Part shown: positions 1 through 8,159 of the stretch, piece by piece | Layout of the letters: each line of letters begins with the position of its first letter | Numbering within the stretch: position 1 is the stretch's first letter | Origin: UBA4416 sp031539425 | GTDB lineage: Bacteria; Bacteroidota; Bacteroidia; B-17B0; Aurantibacillaceae | NCBI GenBank assembly: GCA_031539425.1 | Contig: JAVKLI010000058.1 | Location: 1-20,233, forward strand | Reading direction: 5' to 3' | Length of the DNA: 20,233 nucleotides | Notes under the pieces: generated by a model | Told to the model about the DNA's origin: nothing | What the model saw: the letters and a program-made list of their open reading frames with translations, nothing else | The model's database searches: none | Position numbers and translations under genes: made by a program

Positions 1-141
1 AATTTTTTTTCGAGGCACTCCAAATATTTCAAAAAAAGCATCTAAAAAAGGTTTTGCATCTGCTTCTTCGTTTGAAGTGTCTGCCCATTCTTTTGAGAAA
101 CTTAATGCTCTATCTTTTATTTCGTTCCAGCTTAATGGCAT
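1..141 (-). CDS. MmeI-like DNA methyltransferase / type IIL restriction enzyme, N-terminus only
   Basis: The frame reads leftward from an ATG at 139-141 and runs off the window after 47 codons. It begins MPLSWNEIKDRALSFSKEW, followed by a stretch containing NEEADAKPFLDAFFEIFG and an RKK. This is the characteristic start of the MmeI N-terminal region in large single-chain methyltransferases, many of which are combined restriction-modification enzymes. No catalytic motif is inside the window, so whether the nuclease is present cannot be told. The start lies 10 bp downstream of the ispD stop on the same strand, so it may be co-transcribed with ruvC-ispD. The family call rests only on the N-terminal sequence pattern. 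Confidence 0.7.
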   Translation of the reverse strand, partial: MPLSWNEIKDRALSFSKEWADTSNEEADAKPFLDAFFEIFGVPRKKI

Positions 142-151
142 TCTTAATTTG

Positions 152-856
152 TTAAGTTAGCTGTTTAAATTTCAATTTACGTTTTTTTAAATAAAATTGC
201 GCAATTGGCAAATCTGCCTCTTGGGTTATTTTAATATTTTCATAATTACCTAGTACTAAGTTAATTTTATGTTTATGGTATTCAAATACGGTAGAATCAT
301 CTGTAAATTCTTTATTATAAGGGGTTTTATAGGCTTGTTGCAGTTTTTGTATATCAAAACATTGGGGTGTTTGTACTATTCTAAACGCAGCACGAGCTAC
401 AAATTTATTTGTGTTTTTTTGTACATGCCTTAAACTCTCACTAATAGGCACACAGGGTACAGCGTTTCCTTTTTGCTGAGCTGTATCAAAACAGCATTTA
501 ATGGTTTCTATTGATACGCAAGGTCTTGCGGCATCATGTATGGCTACAATACCTGTTTTATTTTTTAAGGTTGCTAAAGCGTTTTTTACCGAGTGGTACC
601 TTGTTTTGCCACCTATAACCAGCTTAAAGGGTTGATTTTTAAAATATTTGGCAAAAAGCTTTTGTAAATCAATTTGATAATCTTTATGAATAGATACAAT
701 CAGCGAAATATTCTTTTGATATTTTAAAAATGCCTCTATTGTGTAAACAATTGTTGGTTTTTGGTTGAGCATCATAAATTGCTTAGGTACTGCATTATTC
801 ATGCGGCTACCGGTACCGCCCGCTACAATTATTACGTATTTATTTTGTTGTTGCAT
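152..856 (-). CDS. ispD: 2-C-methyl-D-erythritol 4-phosphate cytidylyltransferase
   Basis: IspD joins CTP to MEP in the cytosolic non-mevalonate isoprenoid pathway. The nucleotide-binding start VIIVAGGTGSRM with a downstream PKQF lysine, the IHDAARPCV motif in the middle, the QTPQCF motif and the near-terminal NIKIT are all present, so the enzyme looks complete. I choose the ATG at 854-856 (234 aa) because homologues begin only a few residues before VIIVAGG and this start avoids overlapping ruvC. An upstream in-frame ATG at 881-883 would give 243 aa with a 23-bp overlap into ruvC and an unconserved extension, MPPELLNNH. It follows ruvC by 4 bp with the chosen start, so the two are likely one transcript. 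Confidence 0.93.
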   Translation of the reverse strand: MQQQNKYVIIVAGGTGSRMNNAVPKQFMMLNQKPTIVYTIEAFLKYQKNISLIVSIHKDYQIDLQKLFAKYFKNQPFKLVIGGKTRYHSVKNALATLKNKTGIVAIHDAARPCVSIETIKCCFDTAQQKGNAVPCVPISESLRHVQKNTNKFVARAAFRIVQTPQCFDIQKLQQAYKTPYNKEFTDDSTVFEYHKHKINLVLGNYENIKITQEADLPIAQFYLKKRKLKFKQLT

Positions 857-860
857 GTGG

Positions 861-1421
861 TTATTTAACAGTTCTGGAGGCATTATCGTTTATAAATGAT
901 TTCCAACTAGCGTAAGATTTAGAATTGGATGCCATTGTTTTGCTTTGAAAATGATGACACATAGCTGCAGCCAACGCATCGGTGGCATCTAAGGTTTGGT
1001 TTTCGTTTTTAAATTGTAATAAATTTTCAAGCATAGCGGCCACCTGTTCTTTACTAGCATTGCCATTGCCGGTTACACTCATTTTTATTTTACGTGGGGC
1101 ATATTCATAAAACGGAATATTTTTAGATAATGCTGATGCAATAGCCACGCCTTGTGCACGGCCTAATTTAAGCATAGATTGTACGTTTTTTCCAAAAAAT
1201 GGGGCTTCAATAGCCAATTCGTTTACTTGATACTCTTCCATAAGTGCACTCACTCTTTCAAATATTTTTAATAACCGAATGTTGTGGTCTTCATATTTAT
1301 CAAGCTTTATAACGCCTAGTACAATTAGCGAAGGGGTATTTTTAGAAATTTTTATTAAACCATAGCCCATCAATACAGTGCCTGGATCGATACCTAAAAT
1401 TATTTTATCCTTTGCATTCAT
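861..1421 (-). CDS. ruvC: Holliday junction resolvase RuvC
   Basis: RuvC cuts Holliday junctions during recombinational repair, working with RuvAB. The RNase H-like fold is visible: GIDPGT with the first acidic residue D12, then LAIEAPFF with E72, the VTGNGNASKEQV loop around residues 117-127, and LDATDALAAAMCHH with D145 and D148. All four expected catalytic acids are present, and 186 aa is a normal length. The last roughly 25 residues are polar and unconserved. It is the first gene of the minus-strand run ruvC-ispD and starts only 37 bp from the divergent gene at 1459, so the two must share a very compact promoter region. Confidence 0.95.
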   Translation of the reverse strand: MNAKDKIILGIDPGTVLMGYGLIKISKNTPSLIVLGVIKLDKYEDHNIRLLKIFERVSALMEEYQVNELAIEAPFFGKNVQSMLKLGRAQGVAIASALSKNIPFYEYAPRKIKMSVTGNGNASKEQVAAMLENLLQFKNENQTLDATDALAAAMCHHFQSKTMASNSKSYASWKSFINDNASRTVK

Positions 1422-1458
1422 TAAGCTGTAAATTTATTGTTTTATTGATTGCTATTAA

Positions 1459-2433
1459 GTGAAAAACATCTTCAACTCATTAAACTTTGCCTTAGTATTT
1501 AAACTGCTATTTGGTATCTCGTTATTCTATTTAATTTATTCTCAACTAAGTGCCAAATGGCATACCACACAGTCGCTTCAAAGCATTTCGTTTCATAATG
1601 ATGCTTGGTTTTTATTTTGCTTTGCCTTTATTTTAATGTTTTGTAATTGGGGTATCGAAAGCTACAAGTGGCAAAGTATTACCAGTCAAATAGAGCCCTT
1701 AACTTATAGTACAGCTTGTAAATCTCAACTCACGGGTATTTGTATTGGTAATTTATCTCCAGGCCGATCGATGGAATTTTTAGCAAAAATTTATTTTTTT
1801 AAAAAAGATAACCGACCCACAGCTGCCTTATTACACTTTATTAATGGGCTTTTTCAAATGACTATAACTATTATAATGGGTGTTTTAGGCTTGTGTTTTA
1901 AAATAACAAATCATTCTATAAGCAGAAGCAATAACATTTACTTTGTTTTTGTATTGGTAGCCTTGTTTATTATTTTTATATCCCTTGTATTTAATAATGT
2001 TTCATGGCTTCAAAAAAAAATATTTCAATTTAAATGGTATCAAAAACGTTTTAAAACATCAAACCAAATTAATTTAAATTTTAAATTAGTTTTTAAGCTA
2101 TTGCAATTGTCTTTATTGAGATATCTAGTTTTTTCCATACAATTTTACCTCATTTATTTTGCTATATCTTCTCAATTCAATTTTAATTTAAGTTTTATGG
2201 GTAGTGTATCTGTATATTTTATGCTCACTAGCTTAGTGCCAATGATAAGTTTTTTAGAACCTTTTATAAGAACGGCCATTGCCCTATTTGTATTTAGTGA
2301 TAATAATATTGAATTAAATTTATTACTGGTTACCACCATATTTTGGCTTTTTAATATTGTAATACCAAGCATTATGGGCTACATTATTATATTAAAAGAA
2401 AAAATAGTTTTAAAAAAACAACCCTCTATTTAA
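1459..2433 (+). CDS. Flippase-like integral membrane protein (lysylphosphatidylglycerol synthase TM-like)
   Basis: The 324-aa protein is almost entirely hydrophobic with roughly eight predicted membrane segments. The first is around residues 10-27 and the last near 295-313. The segment GICIGNLSPGRSMEFLAKIY near residues 91-110 matches the conserved loop of the YbhN/LPG-synthase transmembrane family (G..lG.l.PGr.gE), and LVPMISFLEPFIRTAIALF is the usual late helix pair. Members of this family are proposed lipid flippases; the substrate here is unknown. The start is a GTG at 1459, because no ATG lies near the N-terminal membrane helix. It is divergent from ruvC and 44 bp upstream of gpmA. Confidence 0.75.
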   Translation: MKNIFNSLNFALVFKLLFGISLFYLIYSQLSAKWHTTQSLQSISFHNDAWFLFCFAFILMFCNWGIESYKWQSITSQIEPLTYSTACKSQLTGICIGNLSPGRSMEFLAKIYFFKKDNRPTAALLHFINGLFQMTITIIMGVLGLCFKITNHSISRSNNIYFVFVLVALFIIFISLVFNNVSWLQKKIFQFKWYQKRFKTSNQINLNFKLVFKLLQLSLLRYLVFSIQFYLIYFAISSQFNFNLSFMGSVSVYFMLTSLVPMISFLEPFIRTAIALFVFSDNNIELNLLLVTTIFWLFNIVIPSIMGYIIILKEKIVLKKQPSI

Positions 2434-2477
2434 CAACACAAATTATATTAGCAAACAAAAAAAACAAACTCAAAATT

Positions 2478-3068
2478 ATGGCAACATTGGTATTAATACG
2501 TCACGGACAAAGTGTATGGAATTTAGAAAATAAATTTACTGGTTGGGTAGATGTAGAACTGTCAGCAAAAGGCGAAGAGGAAGCCAAACATGCCGCACAA
2601 CAGCTAAAAGACGTTCCTTTTGATTATGCCTTTACCTCTAATTTAAAACGGGCTCAAAACACCTTAAATTTTATTTTACAACCTCACAACACTAAGCCCC
2701 CAATTACAAAAGATGAAGCCTTAAACGAACGCATGTACGGTGATTTGCAAGGCTTAAATAAAGCCGACGCCGCCCTTAAATTTGGCGATGAGCAAGTTAA
2801 AATATGGCGTCGCAGTTATGACACGCCACCACCTAACGGTGAAAGCCTTAAGGATACGGCTGCAAGAGTAATTCCTTACTTTCAAAAAAATATAGAACCG
2901 CTTTTACACCAACATAAAAATATAATAATAGCAGCTCATGGTAACAGCCTACGAGCCTTAATTATGCACATACAAAATCTTACACCACAGCAAATATTAG
3001 AGGTAGAAATAGAAACCGCTACACCTCTATTTTATGAATGGGATGGAAAAATGTATTTAAAAAAATAA
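2478..3068 (+). CDS. gpmA: 2,3-bisphosphoglycerate-dependent phosphoglycerate mutase
   Basis: This glycolytic enzyme interconverts 3- and 2-phosphoglycerate in the cytosol. The histidine phosphatase signature LVLIRHGQSVWNLENKFTGW contains R8 and the phosphorylated H9. Other catalytic residues appear as R58 in SNLKRAQNT, E84 in LNERMYGDLQG, and H154 in AAHGNSLRALI. PPPNGESL is also the family pattern. At 196 aa it is a shortened form, as is common in Bacteroidota (proteobacterial forms are near 250 aa); the C-terminal tail is reduced. The ATG at 2478 has an A-rich leader. Confidence 0.95.
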   Translation: MATLVLIRHGQSVWNLENKFTGWVDVELSAKGEEEAKHAAQQLKDVPFDYAFTSNLKRAQNTLNFILQPHNTKPPITKDEALNERMYGDLQGLNKADAALKFGDEQVKIWRRSYDTPPPNGESLKDTAARVIPYFQKNIEPLLHQHKNIIIAAHGNSLRALIMHIQNLTPQQILEVEIETATPLFYEWDGKMYLKK

Positions 3069-3376
3069 GTTTAATCTACCGTATCTAAATAAAAAGTATC
3101 GTTAACTGGTTTTTTTTAAACAATTTAAATACTAATACTATAAAAAGCTTCTCAAAATCAAGTTAATAAGTTAACTATGATAGCAATAAGCCTATTTTTA
3201 AATATTTTTATAAATTGGCATTTTACTTATTAATAAAATTGTATTTTAGCAGCCCTAAAAAATTAGAATTTAAACGTAAAATAATTAATGAAGTGAGCCA
3301 GTTAAGTTAAAAAGATTTTAAATAACCTCAAATGCTTAACTAAAACATAACACTATTTTAAATAACAAACCTACTT
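3069..3376. promoter_or_regulatory. Gene-free stretch of 308 bp upstream of rpmH, with a possible promoter
   Basis: No convincing reading frame is present on either strand. A weak Bacteroidota-like promoter can be proposed: TTG at 3215-3217 followed by TATTTTAG at 3242-3249 (one mismatch to TAnnTTTG, 24-bp spacer), or by TAAAATTG at 3234-3241 (one mismatch, 16-bp spacer). Either would drive rpmH with a leader above 100 nt. No clear intrinsic terminator for gpmA is seen; an eight-T run near 3110 lacks a convincing stem. Confidence 0.3.
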
Positions 3377-3532
3377 ATGAAACGTACATTTCAACCATCT
3401 CAAAGAAAAAGAAGAAACAAACATGGGTTTCGTGAACGTATGGCATCCCCAAATGGACGTAGAGTTTTAGCAGCTCGTAGATCAAGAGGGCGTAAAAAAT
3501 TAACCGTTTCTTCAGAAAAAACACATAAATAA
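3377..3532 (+). CDS. rpmH: 50S ribosomal protein L34
   Basis: The frame encodes 51 aa starting MKRTFQPSQRKRRNKHGFRE, continuing with RMASPNGRRVLAARRSRGRK. This is the near-invariant L34 sequence, so identification is secure. L34 is a small basic protein of the large ribosomal subunit. Bacteroidota L34 typically carries a short polar C-terminal tail, here LTVSSEKTHK. In many bacteria rpmH sits next to rnpA and dnaA; here it stands alone between gpmA and kdsB, with a long leader upstream and 79 bp to kdsB. Confidence 0.97.
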   Translation: MKRTFQPSQRKRRNKHGFRERMASPNGRRVLAARRSRGRKKLTVSSEKTHK

Positions 3533-3611
3533 TTAAGTTAACCACTACTTAATAGATTTATTCATTTTAGTATTATACTTTAAGAAGTATTCTATACCCA
3601 TATTTTAATTT

Positions 3612-4361
3612 ATGCAAAATATTGTTGGGATAATTCCTGCTCGATTCGCTTCTACACGGTTTCCTGGTAAGCCTTTAGCAAACATTTTAGGTAAAAGCAT
3701 GATTCAGCGTGTGTACGAACAAGCTAAAAAATCTAATTTATTGGTTGATATTTTTGTTGCAACTGATGATGAAAGAATTTACAACCATGTTGAAGGATTT
3801 GGCGCAAAAGCAATTTATACAACTAAAGACTTACCAAGTGGCACTGATAGATGTTATGAGGCATTAACAAAAATAAAATTAGACATTGATTACGTTATTA
3901 ATATACAAGGTGATGAGCCTTTTATAGATCCTACTCAAATAAATCTATTAGCTGACGCCTGTGATAACCGTACAGAACTTGCCACATTAATGATCCCTTG
4001 CACAACTCACAATATATTATTTGATGATAGTGAAGTAAAAATAACCTTTAATAAAAATAATGAAGCTTTGTATTTTAGCAGATCTGTTATCCCAAATATT
4101 AAAGGAAAACCTCAAAGCGAATGGCATAAATTACATACCTATTATAGACATGCCGGCTTGTATGCCTATAGAGTTGACATATTAAAAGCTATTACAAAAC
4201 TTGAACCTTCGCCATTAGAATTACTTGAATCGTTAGAACAACTCCGATGGATTGAAAATGGCTACAAAATAAAATGTATACCTACAAATTTTGAAAGCTA
4301 TTGCATTGATTTAGAATCCGATATAGAAAAAGTACTTCGGATAATGGGTAAAATAAGTTAA
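3612..4361 (+). CDS. kdsB: 3-deoxy-manno-octulosonate cytidylyltransferase (CMP-KDO synthetase)
   Basis: KdsB activates KDO with CTP for lipopolysaccharide core assembly, which implies a Gram-negative envelope. The N-terminal nucleotide-binding motif IIPARFASTRFPGKPLA covers residues 7-23. LPSGTDRC at about 74-81 and INIQGDEPFI with D101 are the metal and sugar-nucleotide motifs. YRHAGLYAYR and LEQLRWIENG near the C-terminus are typical. The length of 249 aa is normal. The stop is 2 bp upstream of the aroK ATG, so the two are probably translationally coupled in one operon. Confidence 0.95.
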   Translation: MQNIVGIIPARFASTRFPGKPLANILGKSMIQRVYEQAKKSNLLVDIFVATDDERIYNHVEGFGAKAIYTTKDLPSGTDRCYEALTKIKLDIDYVINIQGDEPFIDPTQINLLADACDNRTELATLMIPCTTHNILFDDSEVKITFNKNNEALYFSRSVIPNIKGKPQSEWHKLHTYYRHAGLYAYRVDILKAITKLEPSPLELLESLEQLRWIENGYKIKCIPTNFESYCIDLESDIEKVLRIMGKIS

Positions 4362-4363
4362 AA

Positions 4364-4900
4364 ATGGAGCATAAGCCTAAATTAATATTTTTAATAGGCT
4401 TTATGGGTTGTGGTAAATCTACTATTAGTAAGCTGCTTGCAAAAAAAATCAAATGCCAATATCTTGACTTAGATCAATATATCAAAAAAGAACAAAATTG
4501 TTCTATCATTGATTTATTTAAATTTCAAGGTGAGGCTTATTTTAGACAAGTAGAGTCTGAGGCTTTAACCCATATTGTCAATTTAAACAAACCGTTTGTA
4601 ATAGCCTTGGGTGGAGGTACTCCATGTTTTAATAACAATTTAAGCACAATACTAAATGCTGGCCTTGTATTTTATTTAAAAACTCCAGCACAAATCTTAT
4701 TAAATCGTACCCAAAACAACCAAAGCCGTAGACCATTATTAAAAAATAAAACCATTGATGAGTTAAAAATTTATTTAGACAAAATGCTCAACGAAAGAGA
4801 AGTATTTTACAATAAAGCACATTATATCATAAATACTGAAAATTTAAACAGAGAAGAAATAACCCAATGCATTTTAACTAAACATTTAAATACATTGTAA
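4364..4900 (+). CDS. aroK: Shikimate kinase
   Basis: This cytosolic enzyme phosphorylates shikimate in aromatic amino acid synthesis. The P-loop GFMGCGKST spans residues 12-20. Substrate-binding residues are D35 and D37 in YLDLDQYI, R61 in GEAYFRQVE, and the glycine cluster ALGGGTP at 81-87. The lid arginines are in SRRPLL near 121-126. At 178 aa the enzyme is complete. It follows kdsB by 2 bp, and its TAA shares one base with the ATG of the next gene (TAATG), which indicates coupled translation of kdsB-aroK-MORN protein. Confidence 0.95.
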   Translation: MEHKPKLIFLIGFMGCGKSTISKLLAKKIKCQYLDLDQYIKKEQNCSIIDLFKFQGEAYFRQVESEALTHIVNLNKPFVIALGGGTPCFNNNLSTILNAGLVFYLKTPAQILLNRTQNNQSRRPLLKNKTIDELKIYLDKMLNEREVFYNKAHYIINTENLNREEITQCILTKHLNTL

Positions 4901-6594
4901 TGAATTACCTATTTTGTAGTATGATAAAAAACATATTGATTATATATTTTATATTATCTCATGTAAGTGCCAATTTATTATATAGTCAACAAGATAGTAC
5001 GTATAAAAAAACACAATTTAAAAATCAACTTGGTCAAGTAACCTCAGAAGGCTATTTATTAAATGGCAAACCGGAAGGTTATTGGATAAGTTATTTTAAA
5101 AATGGAAAAATTAAAATGGAAGGGAATAGAAAAAATTTTGTTATAGATAGCACCTGGAAATTTTATTTAGAATCGGGTAAAATTCAAAAGGCAGTTAGTT
5201 TTTATTTAGGAAAAAAACATGGCTTTACAATTGTATACGACACAATCAACCAAAAAATAATATCCAAAACATCCTATTCAAATGATGTTAAAAGTGGAAA
5301 TACCTATATCTATTACCCTTCAGGTAAATTACAATTTATATACCCCTATCTAAATGACCAGCTCAATGGATTAGGTTATGAATTAAACCAAGATTCAACT
5401 TTAATTGCCGCGTATTGTTATAAAAATGGATTAATAGATAAAATAGAAACAATGAATGCTATTGATGCTCAAGGCTTAAAACAAGGGCTGCAAAAAGAAT
5501 TTTACACTAACGGGCAAATTAAACTTGAAGCAACCTACAAAGACGGAAAACTAAACGGCTATGTAAAACAATACGATAAAAATGGAAGTATTGTAAGCAT
5601 AGAGAAGTTTTTAAATAATAAAAAAATAGAAAAACCTAAAGAATTAGCCAAGCTAGATGTATATAAAACCTATTATGACGATGGGTTGTTACAGTATGAA
5701 GGTGGCTATAATAAAGGTATACCAGTAGGTATTCATTTTCACTACAAAAAAAAACTCATGTGTGATTCTTTTCCTGTTGCACGAGACGACACAAGTTTAG
5801 TAATGATTAAAAAATGGATCTGCAGAAGTAGATCCGTTCCAGATTCAGCATTTGTATACGAAGATGGTGAAAAGGTTGAATTAGGAGCTACAGATGAAAA
5901 TAGAAACAGAATTGGCACTTGGTTTGAATATTACACGCAAAACCTACTAAAAGGTAAAGGCGCATTCAAAAACAATAAAAAAGTAGGTTTATGGAAATAC
6001 TATCACTATAACCAAACCCTTGAACAAGAAGGTGAATATGATGAGGAAGGCTTGCTTCAAAACACCTGGAAATGGTACAGAGAAGACGGAACTTTAATTA
6101 GAGAAGAAAACTATATAAATAATCAACTAAATGGTAATTATGTAGAATACAATAAAAGCGGGCAAACTATCTGTAAAGGCAACTATTTAGACGATTTAGA
6201 AGAAGGTGAATGGGTTTATGAAACCCTTTTTTTTAAAGAAGTAGGACAATACAAAGGAGGGCAACCTATTAAAACATGGAATCGGTATTTTATGCCGTCT
6301 CAAAAACTACGATACACCGGAAAATATATAAACGGTGAACCTCATGGTACACACATATGGTATTACCCTAACGGAAAAATATTAATGAAAGGCGATTATA
6401 TTAATGGAACAAAATATAACGATTGGGTGTATTATAATGAAGAGGGGGAATTGTACTTAACCATTACTTTTTTTAATGATATTGAAATTAAATACCAAGG
6501 AATATACATTACACCAACCTATGAAGAAAGCTTAAGAACCTACGACAATTTACCGAACACTACTGCAGCCGATCAAACTAGCATTAGCCCTTAA
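4900..6594 (+). CDS. Exported MORN-repeat (YwqK-type) protein
   Basis: The 564-aa protein has a signal-like hydrophobic segment (IKNILIIYFILSHVSANLL) and then about ten or more MORN_2-type units, each resembling NGK...G.Y.NG...G.W..Y. Clear examples include KNGKIKMEGN, NGQIKLEATYKDGKLNG and NGKILMKGDYINGT. Such proteins are often labelled YwqK-family antitoxins, but no toxin partner is seen here and the true function is unknown; a periplasmic or surface scaffold role is plausible. The start overlaps the aroK stop by one base; an internal ATG at 4921 would put the signal peptide at the extreme N-terminus and is a reasonable alternative. Confidence 0.8.
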   Translation: MNYLFCSMIKNILIIYFILSHVSANLLYSQQDSTYKKTQFKNQLGQVTSEGYLLNGKPEGYWISYFKNGKIKMEGNRKNFVIDSTWKFYLESGKIQKAVSFYLGKKHGFTIVYDTINQKIISKTSYSNDVKSGNTYIYYPSGKLQFIYPYLNDQLNGLGYELNQDSTLIAAYCYKNGLIDKIETMNAIDAQGLKQGLQKEFYTNGQIKLEATYKDGKLNGYVKQYDKNGSIVSIEKFLNNKKIEKPKELAKLDVYKTYYDDGLLQYEGGYNKGIPVGIHFHYKKKLMCDSFPVARDDTSLVMIKKWICRSRSVPDSAFVYEDGEKVELGATDENRNRIGTWFEYYTQNLLKGKGAFKNNKKVGLWKYYHYNQTLEQEGEYDEEGLLQNTWKWYREDGTLIREENYINNQLNGNYVEYNKSGQTICKGNYLDDLEEGEWVYETLFFKEVGQYKGGQPIKTWNRYFMPSQKLRYTGKYINGEPHGTHIWYYPNGKILMKGDYINGTKYNDWVYYNEEGELYLTITFFNDIEIKYQGIYITPTYEESLRTYDNLPNTTAADQTSISP

Positions 6595-6670
6595 ACCAGC
6601 CTTGCAATAAGAGACTATATTGAAACTCCCCCTAAGAAGTCATCAAAAGACCAACCCTTAATGTATCCAT

Positions 6671-6698
6671 AAAAAAAAGCCACTTGTAATAAGTGGCT
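6671..6698 (-). terminator. Intrinsic terminator reading leftward, next to tRNA-like remnant
   Basis: AGCCACTT at 6678-6685 and AAGTGGCT at 6691-6698 form a perfect 8-bp stem with a 5-nt loop. Eight A bases at 6671-6678 become a T run after the stem on the minus strand. No minus-strand protein gene precedes it, but the tRNA 3'-end-like sequence directly upstream (6702-6721, minus strand) explains why a minus-strand terminator would sit here. Confidence 0.7.
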
Positions 6699-6701
6699 AA
6701 G

Positions 6702-6721
6702 TGATCTTGTATGGACTCGAA
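6702..6721 (-). other. Candidate attachment site: 3' remnant of a tRNA gene
   Basis: Read on the minus strand, the order is TTCGAGT (T-loop consensus), CCATA (T-stem 3' strand), CAAGATC (acceptor 3' strand), then A (discriminator), followed by an intrinsic terminator. That is the layout of the 3' end of a tRNA without encoded CCA. The bases that should form the T-stem 5' strand (TATGG expected) do not match, and no D-arm or anticodon arm follows, so only the 3' end is present. Tyrosine integrases commonly recombine here, and the integrase gene begins about 200 bp away. I infer this is the left junction; the intact tRNA expected at the other junction is not in the window. Confidence 0.55.
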
Positions 6722-6824
6722 TATATTTTATTTTCACCTTTTAAATATTTTTAAAACAGCTTAAATATATTGATATTCTTTAAATAAGCCCTATTTTCAA
6801 TATTCTTTATTAAAATATAATAAC

Positions 6825-6881
6825 GGACAAAAAAAGACAAATATGGACAAATTATCATACATGTCGGCTACATGTCGGCTA
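6825..6881. repeat. Phased GACAA motifs and tandem 11-bp repeat upstream of integrase
   Basis: (G/A)GACAA occurs at 6825, 6835 and 6845, exactly 10 bp apart. It is followed by two perfect tandem copies of CATGTCGGCTA at 6860-6870 and 6871-6881. The integrase GTG start is 34 bp downstream. Helically phased short repeats beside an integrase gene and a junction are what arm-type integrase or excisionase sites look like. The rest of 6595-6915 has no reading frame that I can support. Confidence 0.5.
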
Positions 6882-6915
6882 GATTTTTAATTTTACATTA
6901 ACTAAACAAAAAAGC

Positions 6916-8118
6916 GTGGCAACAATTAAATTTTTAATTCAAACAAAATCTAATCCATCTACTATTTATGTTAGATTTTTAAACGGCAGAAACATAGATT
7001 TAAAAGCAAAAACAAATTTTTTAATAAATCCGAATGATTGGGATGTAAAAAAGGGTTGCGTAAAAAATTTAAAAGAAGCCCATAATGTTAAATTGCAAAC
7101 ACAGCTTAATATCTTTACTGCTAATTTAATAGATAATTATAATGGTACAAAAGATGAACTTGATATAAATTGGTTAAAAATTTTTATTAATCCTATAGAA
7201 AAAAAAGAAGTTCCAAATAAACTGCTAGATTATATCATATATTATATTAACATTCGTGAAAATGAATTAAAAAAAGAAAGAATTACATCTATTAAAGTTG
7301 TTTATGAAAGGTTAAAAAGGTTTGAAATTTTTATCAAAAAATCATTTTCATTTTATGAAATTAATTTAGACTTTAAAAAACAGTTTGAAAATTATTTATT
7401 ATCAAATAAATATAATTTAAATACGATTGCTGCAACTTTTAGAGTTATTAAAACAATTTGTAAATATGCTGAGTTCAATGATATTAAATTAAATAAAGAA
7501 TTTAATTTAATTAAGCCTCAATTTAAAGAATCTGAAAAAATTTATTTAGATACAAATGAACTCCTTTTAGTAGAAAAGGTTGAATTAAATAAAGATTATT
7601 TAGATAACGTAAGAGATTGGCTTATTATAAGCTGTGACACCGGGCAACGGGTTAGCGATTTTTTACGATTTAAAAAAGATATGATTAGGGTTGATGGTAA
7701 AAATAGTTTTTTAGAATTTACTCAAACTAAAACAAAAAAAATAATGACTATTCCTTTATCTAAAAGGGTTCTATCTATTTTAAAAAAACGAAACGGCGAA
7801 TTCCCAAAAAAAATATCAGATCAAAGATATAATGAGTATATAAAAGAGGTTTGTAAATTGGCTTGTATAACTAAAAAAATTAAAGGTTCTTTAGCTGTTG
7901 TAAATAATGGTATTATAAGGCATGAAAATGGTGCTTTTGAAAAATGGAAATTAGTATCATCTCATATTGGTAGGCGAACTTTTGCCACGAATAATTACGG
8001 TAGGGTTCCAACATCTTTACTTATTAGCGCTACTGGACACTCTACGGAAAAAATGTTTTTAGCGTATATTGGGAAAAGCAACTCAGAGATGGCAAAAGAA
8101 TTAGCGAGTTATTTATAA
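6916..8118 (+). CDS. int: Tyrosine-type site-specific integrase
   Basis: The 400-aa protein has the layout of Bacteroidota phage and element integrases: an N-terminal arm-binding region (about 1-85), a SAM-like core-binding domain (about 100-200) and a C-terminal catalytic domain. Catalytic residues are visible: R245 in CDTGQRVSDF, lysine 272 or 274 in TQTKTKK, H350 and R353 in SSHIGRRTF, H375 in ATGHST, and the nucleophile Y384 in FLAYIGKS. It should therefore be active. Translation starts at GTG (6916), since the N-terminal strand ATIKFLIQTKSNPSTIYVRF needs this start and no ATG is close. It is adjacent to the proposed attachment site and points away from it, toward convergent phage genes. 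Confidence 0.93.
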   Translation: MATIKFLIQTKSNPSTIYVRFLNGRNIDLKAKTNFLINPNDWDVKKGCVKNLKEAHNVKLQTQLNIFTANLIDNYNGTKDELDINWLKIFINPIEKKEVPNKLLDYIIYYINIRENELKKERITSIKVVYERLKRFEIFIKKSFSFYEINLDFKKQFENYLLSNKYNLNTIAATFRVIKTICKYAEFNDIKLNKEFNLIKPQFKESEKIYLDTNELLLVEKVELNKDYLDNVRDWLIISCDTGQRVSDFLRFKKDMIRVDGKNSFLEFTQTKTKKIMTIPLSKRVLSILKKRNGEFPKKISDQRYNEYIKEVCKLACITKKIKGSLAVVNNGIIRHENGAFEKWKLVSSHIGRRTFATNNYGRVPTSLLISATGHSTEKMFLAYIGKSNSEMAKELASYL

Positions 8119-8127
8119 GCTGTTATG

Positions 8128-8155
8128 AAATATTAAAACCAATTAATATTTTTTT
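8128..8155 (+). terminator. Possible terminator after the integrase
   Basis: AAATATTA at 8128-8135 and TAATATTT at 8144-8151 form a perfect 8-bp inverted repeat with an 8-nt loop, followed by further T bases. The stem is entirely A-T, so it is weak, but its position between convergent genes (integrase and lysin) fits. Confidence 0.4.
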
Positions 8156-8159
8156 AATT

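Noticed and set aside
2172..2372. Minus-strand open frame inside the flippase-like gene
   Set aside because: Antisense shadow of a clearly coding membrane protein; no homology pattern of its own.
4900..6594. MORN-repeat protein read as an antitoxin of a toxin-antitoxin pair
   Set aside because: YwqK-type antitoxin is an inherited family label; the protein is exported, large, and has no small toxin gene beside it.
6860..6881. Tandem repeat considered as the start of a CRISPR array
   Set aside because: Only two contiguous 11-bp copies with no spacers and no cas genes in the window.
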